In this document: one piece after another, positions 52,859 to 60,413 of the stretch
How the letters are laid out: the number at the start of each line of letters is the position of its first letter
How positions within the stretch are numbered: the first letter of the stretch is position 1
Assembly (NCBI RefSeq): GCF_020216065.1
Contig: NZ_JAIWNA010000002.1
Span: forward strand, 682,001-746,000
DNA from: Nocardia rosealba
GTDB taxonomy: Bacteria > Actinomycetota > Actinomycetes > Mycobacteriales > Mycobacteriaceae
Direction of reading: 5' to 3'
DNA length: 64,000 bases
Translations under genes and position numbers: made by a program
Notes under the pieces: model-generated
Told to the model about the DNA's origin: nothing
Databases searched by the model: none
The model's input: only the letters and a program-made list of their open reading frames with translations

Positions 52859-52952
52859 GGTGCTCCTCGGGGTGGATCGCGCACGGGTTTCGCGCGGGGG
52901 CGCCGACAGCCTAGCGAGCGGTGCACCAGAAGCTCGCAGTCGCAGAATCTAG

Positions 52953-52975
52953 TCTCAGAATATTAGTTTCTGAGA
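52953..52975 (-). terminator. Hairpin at the end of the TetR gene
   Basis: TCTCAGAA (52953-52960) and TTCTGAGA (52968-52975) form an 8-bp stem around an AT-rich loop that contains the TAA stop of the TetR gene. It is a plausible terminator on the minus strand. Confidence 0.5.
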
Positions 52976-53664
52976 ACGCGATAGACAGTTGCTCGCGACA
53001 CCCCGAAACGTCGGGCGAGTTCCTCGGCGCCGACTCCGGAATCATGCGCCCGCCGCGCCTGCTCGGCCTGTTCCGCCGTGAGCGCCGCCGGTCGCCCACC
53101 GTTGCGACCACGTGCCGGGCCACGTGCCGTCCGAACATCCCTGTCGCCGAGCAGGGCCCGCGCGCCGTCCAGGATCAGGGCACGCAGCCGTTCGATCGGT
53201 GCGTCGCGGAACAGCACCACCGGATCGGCGAGCCCGGCGACGACCTGACATGCCCGCACGCGCTGTTCCAGCCCGGCTCCCGGTCCCGCCACGAGGTCGT
53301 TGGCCAGCGCGATCGCCGCCCGGAAACGGTCGGCGATCGGCGCCTGGACGAGCAGGCTCATGTCTTTGACGAGCATGGTGAGTGTCTGGCGGTGCCGCAG
53401 ATGCACATCGACATACCCCTCGATGGTCCGCCACCGTACGTCCTCGGGGTCGGTGCCGGCCTCCGCCTGGGCCAGGGTCGCTTCCAACTCGTCCAGCAGG
53501 GGAACGGTGAGCTGGTGCAGGATCGCCTCTTTGGAGTCGAAGTGGTAGTAGAGGGCGGCCTTGGTGATGCCGACCTCGTCGGCGATGGCCTGCATCGAGG
53601 TCGCCCGGTAACCGCGCGCGGCGAACAGGGAACGCGCGGCAGCCAGAATTCGCTCGGATGTCAT
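52963..53664 (-). CDS. TetR-family regulator with extra C-terminal resolvase-type HTH
   Basis: Residues 1-50 are a TetR DNA-binding domain (ILAAARSLFAARGYRATSMQAIADEVGITKAALYYHF). The ligand domain runs to about residue 180. The last 45 residues (GRPAALTAEQAEQARRAHD ... LARRFGVSRATVYRVL) form a second helix-turn-helix of the Hin-recombinase/resolvase type, preceded by an Arg/Gly-rich linker. Two DNA-binding domains in one protomer are unusual for TetR proteins. It is divergent from an alpha/beta hydrolase gene and two similar operator candidates lie between them, so it probably represses both. Confidence 0.88.
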   Translation of the reverse strand: MTSERILAAARSLFAARGYRATSMQAIADEVGITKAALYYHFDSKEAILHQLTVPLLDELEATLAQAEAGTDPEDVRWRTIEGYVDVHLRHRQTLTMLVKDMSLLVQAPIADRFRAAIALANDLVAGPGAGLEQRVRACQVVAGLADPVVLFRDAPIERLRALILDGARALLGDRDVRTARGPARGRNGGRPAALTAEQAEQARRAHDSGVGAEELARRFGVSRATVYRVLRN

Positions 53665-53670
53665 CGCACC

Positions 53671-53687
53671 ACTTACCTCGGGTCAGT
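53671..53687. promoter_or_regulatory. Operator candidate 1 (ACTTAC-N5-GTCAGT)
   Basis: An imperfect inverted repeat with arms ACTTAC and GTCAGT (5 of 6 complementary), 7 bp upstream of the TetR start. A second copy with the same arms lies 32 bp away, about three helical turns. Confidence 0.5.
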
Positions 53688-53702
53688 CCGGACGCTACGA
53701 TT

Positions 53703-53719
53703 ACTTACCGAGAGTCAGT
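53703..53719. promoter_or_regulatory. Operator candidate 2 (ACTTAC-N5-GTCAGT)
   Basis: Same arms and spacing as the first copy with a different centre (CGAGA instead of CTCGG), 24 bp before the hydrolase GTG. The conserved arms and variable centre are what a TetR operator would show. Confidence 0.5.
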
Positions 53720-53742
53720 CTAGCGAGGCGGGAGCAAGTCCT

Positions 53743-54630
53743 GTGCGAACACGAGTGTCCTTCCCATCCGGAAACAGCCGGTGCGTCGGCTACCTGGAGC
53801 TCCCCGAGGGCGGGAGATCGCTGCCCTGTGTCGTCCTGTGTCACGGTTTCAGTGGGACGATGGACCGCCTGTTCGACCACGCGCGACACTTCGCCGAAGC
53901 GGGTTGGGCCACACTGGTTTTCGACTACCGCAGCTTCGGCGAGAGCGAGGGTGAGCCGCGGCAGGTCCCCGACATCGGCGGACAACTCGACGATCTGCGC
54001 GCCGCGGTCGCCTTCGCCCGCGCGCACGACCGCGTCGACCCCGAGCGCATCCTGCTGTGGGGCAACTCGCTCGGCGGCGCCCACGCGATCACCGTCGCCG
54101 CCACCGACCCGCGCATCGCCGCAGTGGTCGCGCAGATCCCGTTCAACGGATTTCCCGAAAAGGTCGAGGGCCGCACGGTCGCCGACAACCTGGCACTGCT
54201 CGCCGCCATCATCTGGGACACCGTGCGCGGCAAACTCCGCATGCGGCCCTACTACATCCGGATGGTCGGCGCACCGGGCGAACTCGCCGTCACCGCCTCC
54301 GCCGACGCCGAGCGGCACATCGCCACCCTCACCGGCGGCGGCGAAACGCTCTGGCGCAACAGCATCGCTCCGCGCGCCCTGCTGTCGATGATGCGATACC
54401 GCCCGGCCGAGTCCGCCGCGCGCCTCACCTGCCCGCTGCTCGTGTGCGCCGCCGCCGACGACCGGGAGACACCCCTCGACACCAGCCGCGAGCTGGCAGA
54501 ACGAGCACCCGACGGCAGGTTGCGCGTCTACCCTGGTACTCACTTCACCTTCTACACCGAACCGGCGCTGCGCACCCGCGTCGTCGCCGATCAGATCGAG
54601 TTCTTCCGCCAGGCCTGCGATCGGGTGTGA
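53743..54630 (+). CDS. Alpha/beta hydrolase (dienelactone hydrolase-like)
   Basis: The GTG at 53743, nine bases after GGGAG, gives 295 residues. LCHGFSGTMD forms the oxyanion loop, GNSLGG carries nucleophile Ser109, AADDRETP the Asp and GTHF the His near the C-terminus. Frames beginning further upstream cross the TetR gene and are not real. The pattern VLCHGF..(...)..DYRSFGESEG is that of the DLH/peptidase S9-like hydrolases acting on esters or lactones. Regulation by the divergent TetR protein is probable. Confidence 0.85.
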   Translation: MRTRVSFPSGNSRCVGYLELPEGGRSLPCVVLCHGFSGTMDRLFDHARHFAEAGWATLVFDYRSFGESEGEPRQVPDIGGQLDDLRAAVAFARAHDRVDPERILLWGNSLGGAHAITVAATDPRIAAVVAQIPFNGFPEKVEGRTVADNLALLAAIIWDTVRGKLRMRPYYIRMVGAPGELAVTASADAERHIATLTGGGETLWRNSIAPRALLSMMRYRPAESAARLTCPLLVCAAADDRETPLDTSRELAERAPDGRLRVYPGTHFTFYTEPALRTRVVADQIEFFRQACDRV

Positions 54631-54637
54631 CGTGCAG

Positions 54638-54662
54638 GGTTGGCGCTGATCACACCGGGTAT
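54638..54662 (+). promoter_or_regulatory. SigF/SigB-like promoter before the 95-aa gene
   Basis: GTTG (54639-54642) and GGGTAT (54657-54662) are 14 bases apart; the -10 matches the consensus exactly and lies 31 bp before the start of the next small gene. Confidence 0.4.
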
Positions 54663-54693
54663 CCGCGTGGTACCCCTGAGTGGGAAGGATGCG

Positions 54694-54981
54694 ATGACGA
54701 TGCGCGGACGACGTAACCGCCGTGATCGAGAAGTACGCGAAGTACGAGAAATCCAGGCCCGACCACCTCATCAGACCGTCAAGTCACTGTTCTCGCTGCT
54801 GGTACTCGCCTGGCTGCTGGCCGGGCTGGTCGCGGCGTTCCAGCGGGACTACTTCACCGACACACCCACCAACTGCGGCGACTGGGGGACCATCGCGCTC
54901 ACCGTGGCGGCGGGTCCGCTGAACTATCTCGGCATGAACCCCAAAGTCGGCGAATGCCAACTGCCCGAACCGAGCCAATGA
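54694..54981 (+). CDS. Small single-span membrane protein (95 aa)
   Basis: The ATG at 54694 follows GGGAAGGA. The N-terminal 30 residues are very Arg-rich (RGRRNRRDREVREVREIQ), then comes one membrane span (about 34-49), then a 45-residue outer part with two Cys (NCGDWG, VGECQLP) that could form a disulfide. The charge pattern predicts a cytoplasmic N-terminus. No family is recognised. It ends 5 bp before the convergent polymerase gene. Confidence 0.6.
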   Translation: MTMRGRRNRRDREVREVREIQARPPHQTVKSLFSLLVLAWLLAGLVAAFQRDYFTDTPTNCGDWGTIALTVAAGPLNYLGMNPKVGECQLPEPSQ

Positions 54982-54986
54982 CCTGA

Positions 54987-56633
54987 CTATTTGGCATCCC
55001 CGTAGCACTGCACCACCGCCGTGGTGAAGGGGAAACGCACCGGAGTCTCCCCGAACGTGAGCCTGCCCGCGAGGTCGGCCGCCGCCGCGATCGCCTCGGC
55101 CACCACCGGCGCCTCCTCGGCCGGGCAGTGCACGATCACCTCGTCGTGCTGGAAGAACACCAGCTCGGCGCGCATCTGCGCGATCGCCTGCCGTAACGCG
55201 GCCAGCACGAGCAGGGCCCAGTCGGCCGCGCTGCCCTGCACCACGAAATTGCGGGTGAAACGGCCCCTGGCGCGCGCCGCCGAACCGCTGCGCTCGGCAG
55301 GTGGCACATCGACCTCTTCCGGAGTGGCCGACACCGGCGGGCAGGTCCGGCCCAACCAGGTACGGACCAGCCGACCCTCTTCCCCGGCGTAGGCCGCGTC
55401 GTCCACATAGGCCACCGCGGCCGGATATCGGCGCCGCAGACCGGCGAGATGGGTGAGCGCGTCGCCGGAGGTCTGGCCGTAGATGGCGCCGAGCAGCGCG
55501 AGCTTGGCCTGGGCCCGGTCGCCACCGAAACCACGCGCCGCCAGATCCGCGTACAGGTCCTCGCCGCGACCGGCCACCTCCATCAGGCCGCGATCACGGG
55601 AGATGGCGGCCAGCACGCGCGGCTCCATCTGATCGGCGTCGGCCACGACCAGACACCAACCGGGATCGGCGCGGATCGCCTGCCGGATCACCTTCGGAAT
55701 CTGCAGGGCGCCACCACCATTGGTTGTCCATCGGCCCGACACCGTGCCGCCCGGCAGATACTCGGGCCGGAATCGGCCACCGTGCACCCACTGCTCGAGC
55801 CAGGCCCAACCGTGCGCGGTGTGCAGGCGGTAGAGCGTCTTGTACGCCAGCAGGGGTGCGACAGCCGGATGGTCGACGCGCTGCAATTCCCATTTGCGCG
55901 TGGAGGACAGTGCGACTCCCGCCCGCGCGAACGCCCGGATGATGTCCTGGGGAAGATCGGGCCGCACACGGGTGCCGAAGGCGCGCGACACTTCGTCGGC
56001 GAGCTCTGCCATCCGCCGGGGTTCCGCCCCACCGGGAAATCGTTCACCGAGCATGGTGTCGAGCAGTTCGCGGTGCACGTCGGCTCGCCAGGGAATGCCG
56101 GCGCGCGACATCTCGCTGGCCACCAGCATGCCCGCCGATTCCGCCGCGATCAGCAAGCGCATTCGATCGGGATGTTCGGTCCGCTCGGTCCTTGCGAGCT
56201 GTCCCGCGTACACCTCGACCAGCGCGGTGAGCTCGTCGGTGCCGGGCGGCAACGGCACCGGACCCGAATCGAACAGCGAGGGTTGCGTCTCGGCGCTGCG
56301 CGCGGGTGCGTCGGGTGGAACGGGCAGGTTCCGCAACCGCGCCCAAGCCGCCGCCAACGACCTAGGCTGACCGGATTGCCCCTGCTCGTACCCGATCAGC
56401 AATGCCTCGGCCGCCTGCACGTCGTAGCAGCGTTCCACGCGCACGCCGGCGGCGAGCAGCGGCCGGTAGATCTCGGCGGTGGACCGCCACACCCACCGCC
56501 CCACGTGCGGACGTGCGCGGATCGCCTCGACCAGCGACGGCTCCGTGACCACCGGACCGGCCGGATGCCCGTCCTGGTCGAGCGGGCACAGGCGAGCGCC
56601 ACCGTCACCCGTCTCCACCACCGCCCACCGCAT
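54987..56633 (-). CDS. Family A DNA polymerase (3'-5' exonuclease-like plus polymerase, no 5' nuclease)
   Basis: At 548 residues this is far shorter than PolA. The polymerase domain is clear: GTVSGRWTTNGGGALQIPK (about 296-314), motif A as VADADQMEPRVLA (330-342; Asp332 or Asp334), motif B RAQAKLALLGAIYGQTS (373-389), and motif C FQHDEV near residue 497. Motif A differs from the usual DYSQIELR. The N-terminal 150 residues correspond to a degenerate 3'-5' exonuclease domain without evident DEDD acids. Similar genes occur in many actinobacteria as second family A polymerases, probably for repair. Confidence 0.85.
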   Translation of the reverse strand: MRWAVVETGDGGARLCPLDQDGHPAGPVVTEPSLVEAIRARPHVGRWVWRSTAEIYRPLLAAGVRVERCYDVQAAEALLIGYEQGQSGQPRSLAAAWARLRNLPVPPDAPARSAETQPSLFDSGPVPLPPGTDELTALVEVYAGQLARTERTEHPDRMRLLIAAESAGMLVASEMSRAGIPWRADVHRELLDTMLGERFPGGAEPRRMAELADEVSRAFGTRVRPDLPQDIIRAFARAGVALSSTRKWELQRVDHPAVAPLLAYKTLYRLHTAHGWAWLEQWVHGGRFRPEYLPGGTVSGRWTTNGGGALQIPKVIRQAIRADPGWCLVVADADQMEPRVLAAISRDRGLMEVAGRGEDLYADLAARGFGGDRAQAKLALLGAIYGQTSGDALTHLAGLRRRYPAAVAYVDDAAYAGEEGRLVRTWLGRTCPPVSATPEEVDVPPAERSGSAARARGRFTRNFVVQGSAADWALLVLAALRQAIAQMRAELVFFQHDEVIVHCPAEEAPVVAEAIAAAADLAGRLTFGETPVRFPFTTAVVQCYGDAK

Positions 56634-56667
56634 GCGAAGAGTCTGTCAGCAGGGTCCGACAACCACT

Positions 56668-56692
56668 GTTTACCGGCTCCGGTGCCGGGTAA
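56668..56692 (+). promoter_or_regulatory. SigF/SigB-type promoter (GTTT-N15-GGGTAA)
   Basis: GTTT at 56668-56671 and GGGTAA at 56687-56692 with a 15-base spacer, 40 bp upstream of the Holin-X gene. This is a close match to the actinobacterial stress sigma consensus and precedes an operon of stress-type membrane proteins. Confidence 0.6.
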
Positions 56693-56732
56693 GCGGCCCA
56701 CGATCGGGAGAACCCGGACAGGAGGTAACGCG

Positions 56733-57149
56733 ATGGCGCACACGCAGACCGGCCCGCCCACGCAGCACACCCGGTCGGTCACCGAACTCGTCGACGACGC
56801 CACGAAACAGATCACCCGCCTGGTGCGCGACGAACTGCAGCTGGCCCGCGTCGAAATGCAGGACCGCACAAAAGGAATCGCCCGCGGAGCCGGTATCGCC
56901 GGAGCGGGCGGACTCGTCGCGTTCTACGGCGGCATCGCGCTGACCGTCGCGGCGATCTTCGCGCTGGCGCTGGTACTGCCCGAATGGGCGGCGGCGCTGA
57001 TCGTCGGCGCCGCCCTGGTCGTGATCGGCGCGATCCTGGCGCTCGTCGGGAAGAAGAACGTCAGTTCGGCCGCACCGCCCGTACCGCAGGAAGCCGTGCA
57101 CGGCATCAAGGACGACATCGACATCATCAAGGACGGGAGCAGACGATGA
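56733..57149 (+). CDS. Holin-X family membrane protein
   Basis: The ATG at 56733 follows AGGAGGTAA. The 138-residue protein has an amphipathic N-terminus (SVTELVDDATKQITRLVRDELQLARVEM, with the LVRDE(L)xLAxxE motif of the Actinobacterial Holin-X/DUF1469 family), two membrane helices (about 54-103) and a short charged tail. These proteins are membrane-stress proteins rather than proven phage holins. The gene overlaps DUF3618 (ATGA) and begins an operon with DUF3618, DUF4235 and a TPP enzyme. Confidence 0.88.
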   Translation: MAHTQTGPPTQHTRSVTELVDDATKQITRLVRDELQLARVEMQDRTKGIARGAGIAGAGGLVAFYGGIALTVAAIFALALVLPEWAAALIVGAALVVIGAILALVGKKNVSSAAPPVPQEAVHGIKDDIDIIKDGSRR

Positions 57150-57517
57150 CCGACGACCCGGAGGCACTGCGCCGGGACCGTGACCAGGCCCGCCGGGAGC
57201 TCGGCGAGACCGTCGCCGAGCTGACCGACAAATTCGACGTCCCCGCCCGCACCAAGGACAAGGTCCACGAGACCACCGAAGCGGCCAAACACCGCGTCAC
57301 CGACGCCAAATACCAGGCGCTCTACACCGCCGACAAGGCCCGGGACAAAGCAGGACAGGTGGTTGGCAAGGTCGAGTCCTCGGTCCCCGACCCCGTGGTC
57401 GACCGAGGCAGGCAGGCCGCGGACCTGGCCGCCCGCAAACCCCAGGTTCCGGTCGCGGCGGCCGCGGTGTTCGCCGCGCTGCTGGTCTGGTTCCTCGCCC
57501 GGCGGCGGCGCGCATGA
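57146..57517 (+). CDS. DUF3618 membrane protein
   Basis: The 123-residue protein begins with DPEALRRDRDQARRELGETVAELTDKFDV, the DUF3618 signature, continues as a long charged amphipathic helix with Lys/Ala/Asp repeats, and ends with one membrane span (about 99-118) and RRRRA. The coiled helix would lie in the cytoplasm along the membrane. DUF3618 regularly sits beside Holin-X genes. It overlaps genes on both sides by 4 bp. Function unknown. Confidence 0.88.
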   Translation: MTDDPEALRRDRDQARRELGETVAELTDKFDVPARTKDKVHETTEAAKHRVTDAKYQALYTADKARDKAGQVVGKVESSVPDPVVDRGRQAADLAARKPQVPVAAAAVFAALLVWFLARRRRA

Positions 57518-57771
57518 AGACGCTGTACAAACCGCTCGGCATGGTCGTCGGCGTGGTCGGCGGGATCGCCGCGAGCGCGGTGTTCAATCGCGTCTGGGGC
57601 GCCGTGGCCGACGGTGGCGACCCGCCCACCTCGACCACACGCAACGCGACCTGGCGGGAAGTGCTGCTGGCCGCCGCGCTCCAGGGCGCCATCTTCGGCC
57701 TCGTGAAAGCCGCCGTCGACCGGGCAGGCGCCACGGGCTACAAGTCGCTCACCGGAACGTGGCCCGACTGA
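57514..57771 (+). CDS. DUF4235 membrane protein
   Basis: An 85-residue protein with two hydrophobic segments (about 6-24 and 51-69) and the DUF4235 pattern YKPLGMVVGVVGGIAAS ... FNRVW ... LQGAIFGLVKAAVDRAG. It is the third small membrane protein of the stress operon, overlapping DUF3618 by 4 bp and followed 16 bp later by the TPP enzyme gene. Function unknown. Confidence 0.88.
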   Translation: MKTLYKPLGMVVGVVGGIAASAVFNRVWGAVADGGDPPTSTTRNATWREVLLAAALQGAIFGLVKAAVDRAGATGYKSLTGTWPD

Positions 57772-57787
57772 CGAGGACAGGAGAACC

Positions 57788-59569
57788 ATGTCGGAACAGG
57801 TAGGCGACTACTTGCTGCGCCGGCTGCGGGAATGGGGCGTCGAACAGGTCTTCGGATACCCCGGCGACGGCATCAACGGCCTGATCGCCGCCTTCGGACG
57901 GGCCGACAACACACCGCGTTTCGTGCAGAGCAGGCATGAGGAGATGTCGGCGTTCCAGGCGGTGGGTTATGCCAAGTTCAGCGGCCGGGTCGGCGTGTGC
58001 GCGGCGACGTCGGGCCCCGGCGCCATCCATCTGCTCAACGGTCTCTACGACGCCAAGCTCGACCACGTGCCGGTGGTGGCGATCGTCGGGCAGACCGCGC
58101 GCAGCGCCATGGGCGGCAACTATCAGCAGGAAGTGGATCTGCAGGCGCTGTTCAAGGACGTGGCATCCGAATACCTGGTCGAGGTCAATGTCGCCGATCA
58201 GCTGCCCAACGCCTTGGATCGAGCATTTCGCACTGCCCTCGCCCGCCGCGCGCCGACAGCCGTCATCATTCCGGCCGATCTGCAGGAGGAACCCTACGAA
58301 CCACCTGCGCATGCTTTCAAGGAGGTGCCGTCCAGTCCGCCGAGCGCACCGCGGACCACCTCGGTACCGGCGCGATCCGAGCTGGAGCGGGCGGCGGCCG
58401 TGCTCGACGCGGGCACCAAGGTGGCCATGCTGATCGGGCAGGGCGCGCGCGACGCGGCGGACGAGGTACTCGAGATCGCGGAACTGACCGGTGCGGGCAT
58501 CGCCAAAGCACTGCTCGGCAAAGACGTACTCAGCGACGAATTGCCGTTCGTCACCGGCTCGATCGGCTTGCTCGGCACCCGCCCCAGCTACGAACTGATG
58601 CGCGACTGCGACACCCTGCTCATCGTCGGCTCCAACTTCCCCTACAGCCAGTTCCTGCCCGAATACGATCAGGCCCGCGCGGTGCAGATCGACCTCGACG
58701 GCGCCCTGATCGGAATGCGGTACCCGACCGAGGTGAACCTGGTCGGCGACGCGAAAGCCACACTGCGCCAACTCATCCCACTACTACAACGCAAGGACGA
58801 CCGCTCCTGGCGCGAGACGGTCGAAGCGAATGTGGCGCAATGGTGGCAGACCGTGGAGAACCAGTCCATGCTCGATGCCGAACCGGCCAATCCCATGCGG
58901 ATCGTATGGGAACTCTCGCAGCGCATCCCCGACGACGCGATCGTCACCGCCGACTCGGGTTCCTCCACCACCTGGTACGCCCGTTGCCTTCGCATGCGCG
59001 GCACCATGCGCGGATCGCTGTCGGGCACGCTGGCGAGCATGGGCGCGGGCGTGCCGTACGCGATCGGCGCCAAATTCGCGCACCCGGACCGGCCGGTGAT
59101 CGCCATCGTCGGTGACGGTGCCATGCAGATGAACGGTCTGAACGAACTGCTCACCATCCAGCGCTACCAGGATCTGTGGCCCGATCAGCGGCTGATCGTG
59201 TGCGTGTTCCACAACAACGACCTCAATATGGTCACCTGGGAACTTCGCGCCATGGGTGGTGCGCCGAAATTCGAGGAATCGCAAACACTTCCGGACGTCT
59301 CTTACGCCGATATCGCGCGCTGCGCGGGCATGGTCGGCATCAGCGTGGACAGGTCCGAGGACATCGGCCCGGCCTGGGACCGTGCGCTGGCGGCGGATCG
59401 CCCGGTGCTGCTCGACATCCGCTGCGATCCCGAGGTGCCGCCCCTGCCGCCGCACGCGACCGCCGACCAGGTCAAGGACCTGGGACGCGCGGTGCTGCAA
59501 GGTGATCCGGGCGCGTGGCGGCTGCTGGTGCAGGGAGTGAAGTCGAAGGCGCAGGAACTGCGCCGCTGA
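57788..59569 (+). CDS. TPP-dependent enzyme of the pyruvate oxidase/acetolactate synthase group
   Basis: A 593-residue protein with the three domains of TPP enzymes: N-terminal PYR domain with catalytic Glu51 in RHEEMSAFQAVGYAK, a central domain, and the PP domain with GDGAMQMNGLNEL and the FHNNDLN metal motif. FGYPGDGINGL at the start and the FHNNDLNMVTWELR loop point to the PoxB-like branch, which decarboxylates pyruvate at the membrane. No C-terminal amphipathic helix as in E. coli PoxB is evident. It belongs to the Holin-X operon by spacing and direction, suggesting stress-time metabolism. Confidence 0.88.
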   Translation: MSEQVGDYLLRRLREWGVEQVFGYPGDGINGLIAAFGRADNTPRFVQSRHEEMSAFQAVGYAKFSGRVGVCAATSGPGAIHLLNGLYDAKLDHVPVVAIVGQTARSAMGGNYQQEVDLQALFKDVASEYLVEVNVADQLPNALDRAFRTALARRAPTAVIIPADLQEEPYEPPAHAFKEVPSSPPSAPRTTSVPARSELERAAAVLDAGTKVAMLIGQGARDAADEVLEIAELTGAGIAKALLGKDVLSDELPFVTGSIGLLGTRPSYELMRDCDTLLIVGSNFPYSQFLPEYDQARAVQIDLDGALIGMRYPTEVNLVGDAKATLRQLIPLLQRKDDRSWRETVEANVAQWWQTVENQSMLDAEPANPMRIVWELSQRIPDDAIVTADSGSSTTWYARCLRMRGTMRGSLSGTLASMGAGVPYAIGAKFAHPDRPVIAIVGDGAMQMNGLNELLTIQRYQDLWPDQRLIVCVFHNNDLNMVTWELRAMGGAPKFEESQTLPDVSYADIARCAGMVGISVDRSEDIGPAWDRALAADRPVLLDIRCDPEVPPLPPHATADQVKDLGRAVLQGDPGAWRLLVQGVKSKAQELRR

Positions 59570-59571
59570 GC

Positions 59572-59601
59572 GTGGTGGCCGACCCGCCGGCCGGCCACCA
59601 C
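59572..59601. terminator. Bidirectional terminator between converging genes
   Basis: GTGGTGGCCG (59572-59581) pairs perfectly with CGGCCACCAC (59592-59601), loop of ten bases. It occupies the 39 bp between the TPP enzyme stop and the stop of the glycine-zipper protein gene. Confidence 0.75.
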
Positions 59602-59608
59602 CGCCTCG

Positions 59609-60154
59609 CTACGGCGTCGAGTAGCCGATCAGTGCGCCGATGCCCGCACCGATCGGGATGGTCACCAGCGCACCGACACCGCCGAGGAAGAAGCCGAGAA
59701 CAGCACCGATTCCGGCGCCGATGAGCGCGCCGATCCCCGCATTGTGCTGCTTACGGGCCTGGGTCTCGGCGGCCTCGTCGACGAACTCGGCCGTATTGGC
59801 GGTGACGGCGGCCGGTGCGCCCACCGGAGTCAGGGTGAGCGAGCGGCCGTCGGCTGCGATCGCCGCTGCCAGGTCGAAGGTGCCCGCGGTCGAGGCGATT
59901 CGGGTCGGAATGGACGCGACCGCACGGCCCTCGCGATCGGTAAGGGTCACGGTGCCGCCCGCGAGGGTGAAGGTGCCGTCGACCACCGAGGTGGTGAGCC
60001 CTGCACCGTCGGCCGAGGGGCCCGCGGTGAACGCCACCCCGTTCTCGGTGCCCTGGACGACCGGGGCCGCCGTCGGTGCGGCGTGAGCGTTGGTGGTGGC
60101 GGTGAGGCCGACAGCCCCGACCGCGAGGACAGCGACCGCGCAGAATTTCTTCAT
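59609..60154 (-). CDS. Secreted protein with C-terminal glycine-zipper membrane segment (181 aa)
   Basis: A Sec signal peptide (residues 1-25, likely cleavage after AHA) is followed by a beta-rich domain of about 100 residues (VVDGTFTLAGGTVTLTDREGRAVASIP) and a C-terminal glycine-zipper (GIGALIGAGIGAVLGFFLGG, then PIGAGIGALIGYS). Such small-x-x-x-small repeats pack tightly in membranes. This combination is common in Nocardia-type exported proteins of unknown role. It is convergent with the TPP enzyme gene. Confidence 0.7.
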   Translation of the reverse strand: MKKFCAVAVLAVGAVGLTATTNAHAAPTAAPVVQGTENGVAFTAGPSADGAGLTTSVVDGTFTLAGGTVTLTDREGRAVASIPTRIASTAGTFDLAAAIAADGRSLTLTPVGAPAAVTANTAEFVDEAAETQARKQHNAGIGALIGAGIGAVLGFFLGGVGALVTIPIGAGIGALIGYSTP

Positions 60155-60413
60155 CTTGCCCCTCCAGTCTGCCCGCCGGAGTCCGGCGGAACATCCTCTG
60201 CCGGACCGGATCTCGGCCCGAGATCATCTTCACACTGTCCCCACCGGATGTGAACCCACCAGCGGTCATACCGGAAAAACATCACCGAATGGGCGCATTC
60301 ACCGAATGAGATTGCCACACCGTAGGTTTCGCTATGCCGTCGAAATTCCTATGTGCCGGATCCGGATTTTCTCGGCAGGATGAGGATTCAGGGAATCGAG
60401 CGGAAGGAACGTC

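Noticed and set aside
52921..53742. N-terminal extension of the alpha/beta hydrolase across the TetR gene
   Set aside because: It is antisense to the TetR gene and contains no hydrolase homology; the GTG at 53743 with an RBS is the start.
56733..57149. Prophage holin
   Set aside because: No phage genes nearby; Holin-X with DUF3618 and DUF4235 is a standard chromosomal group in actinobacteria.
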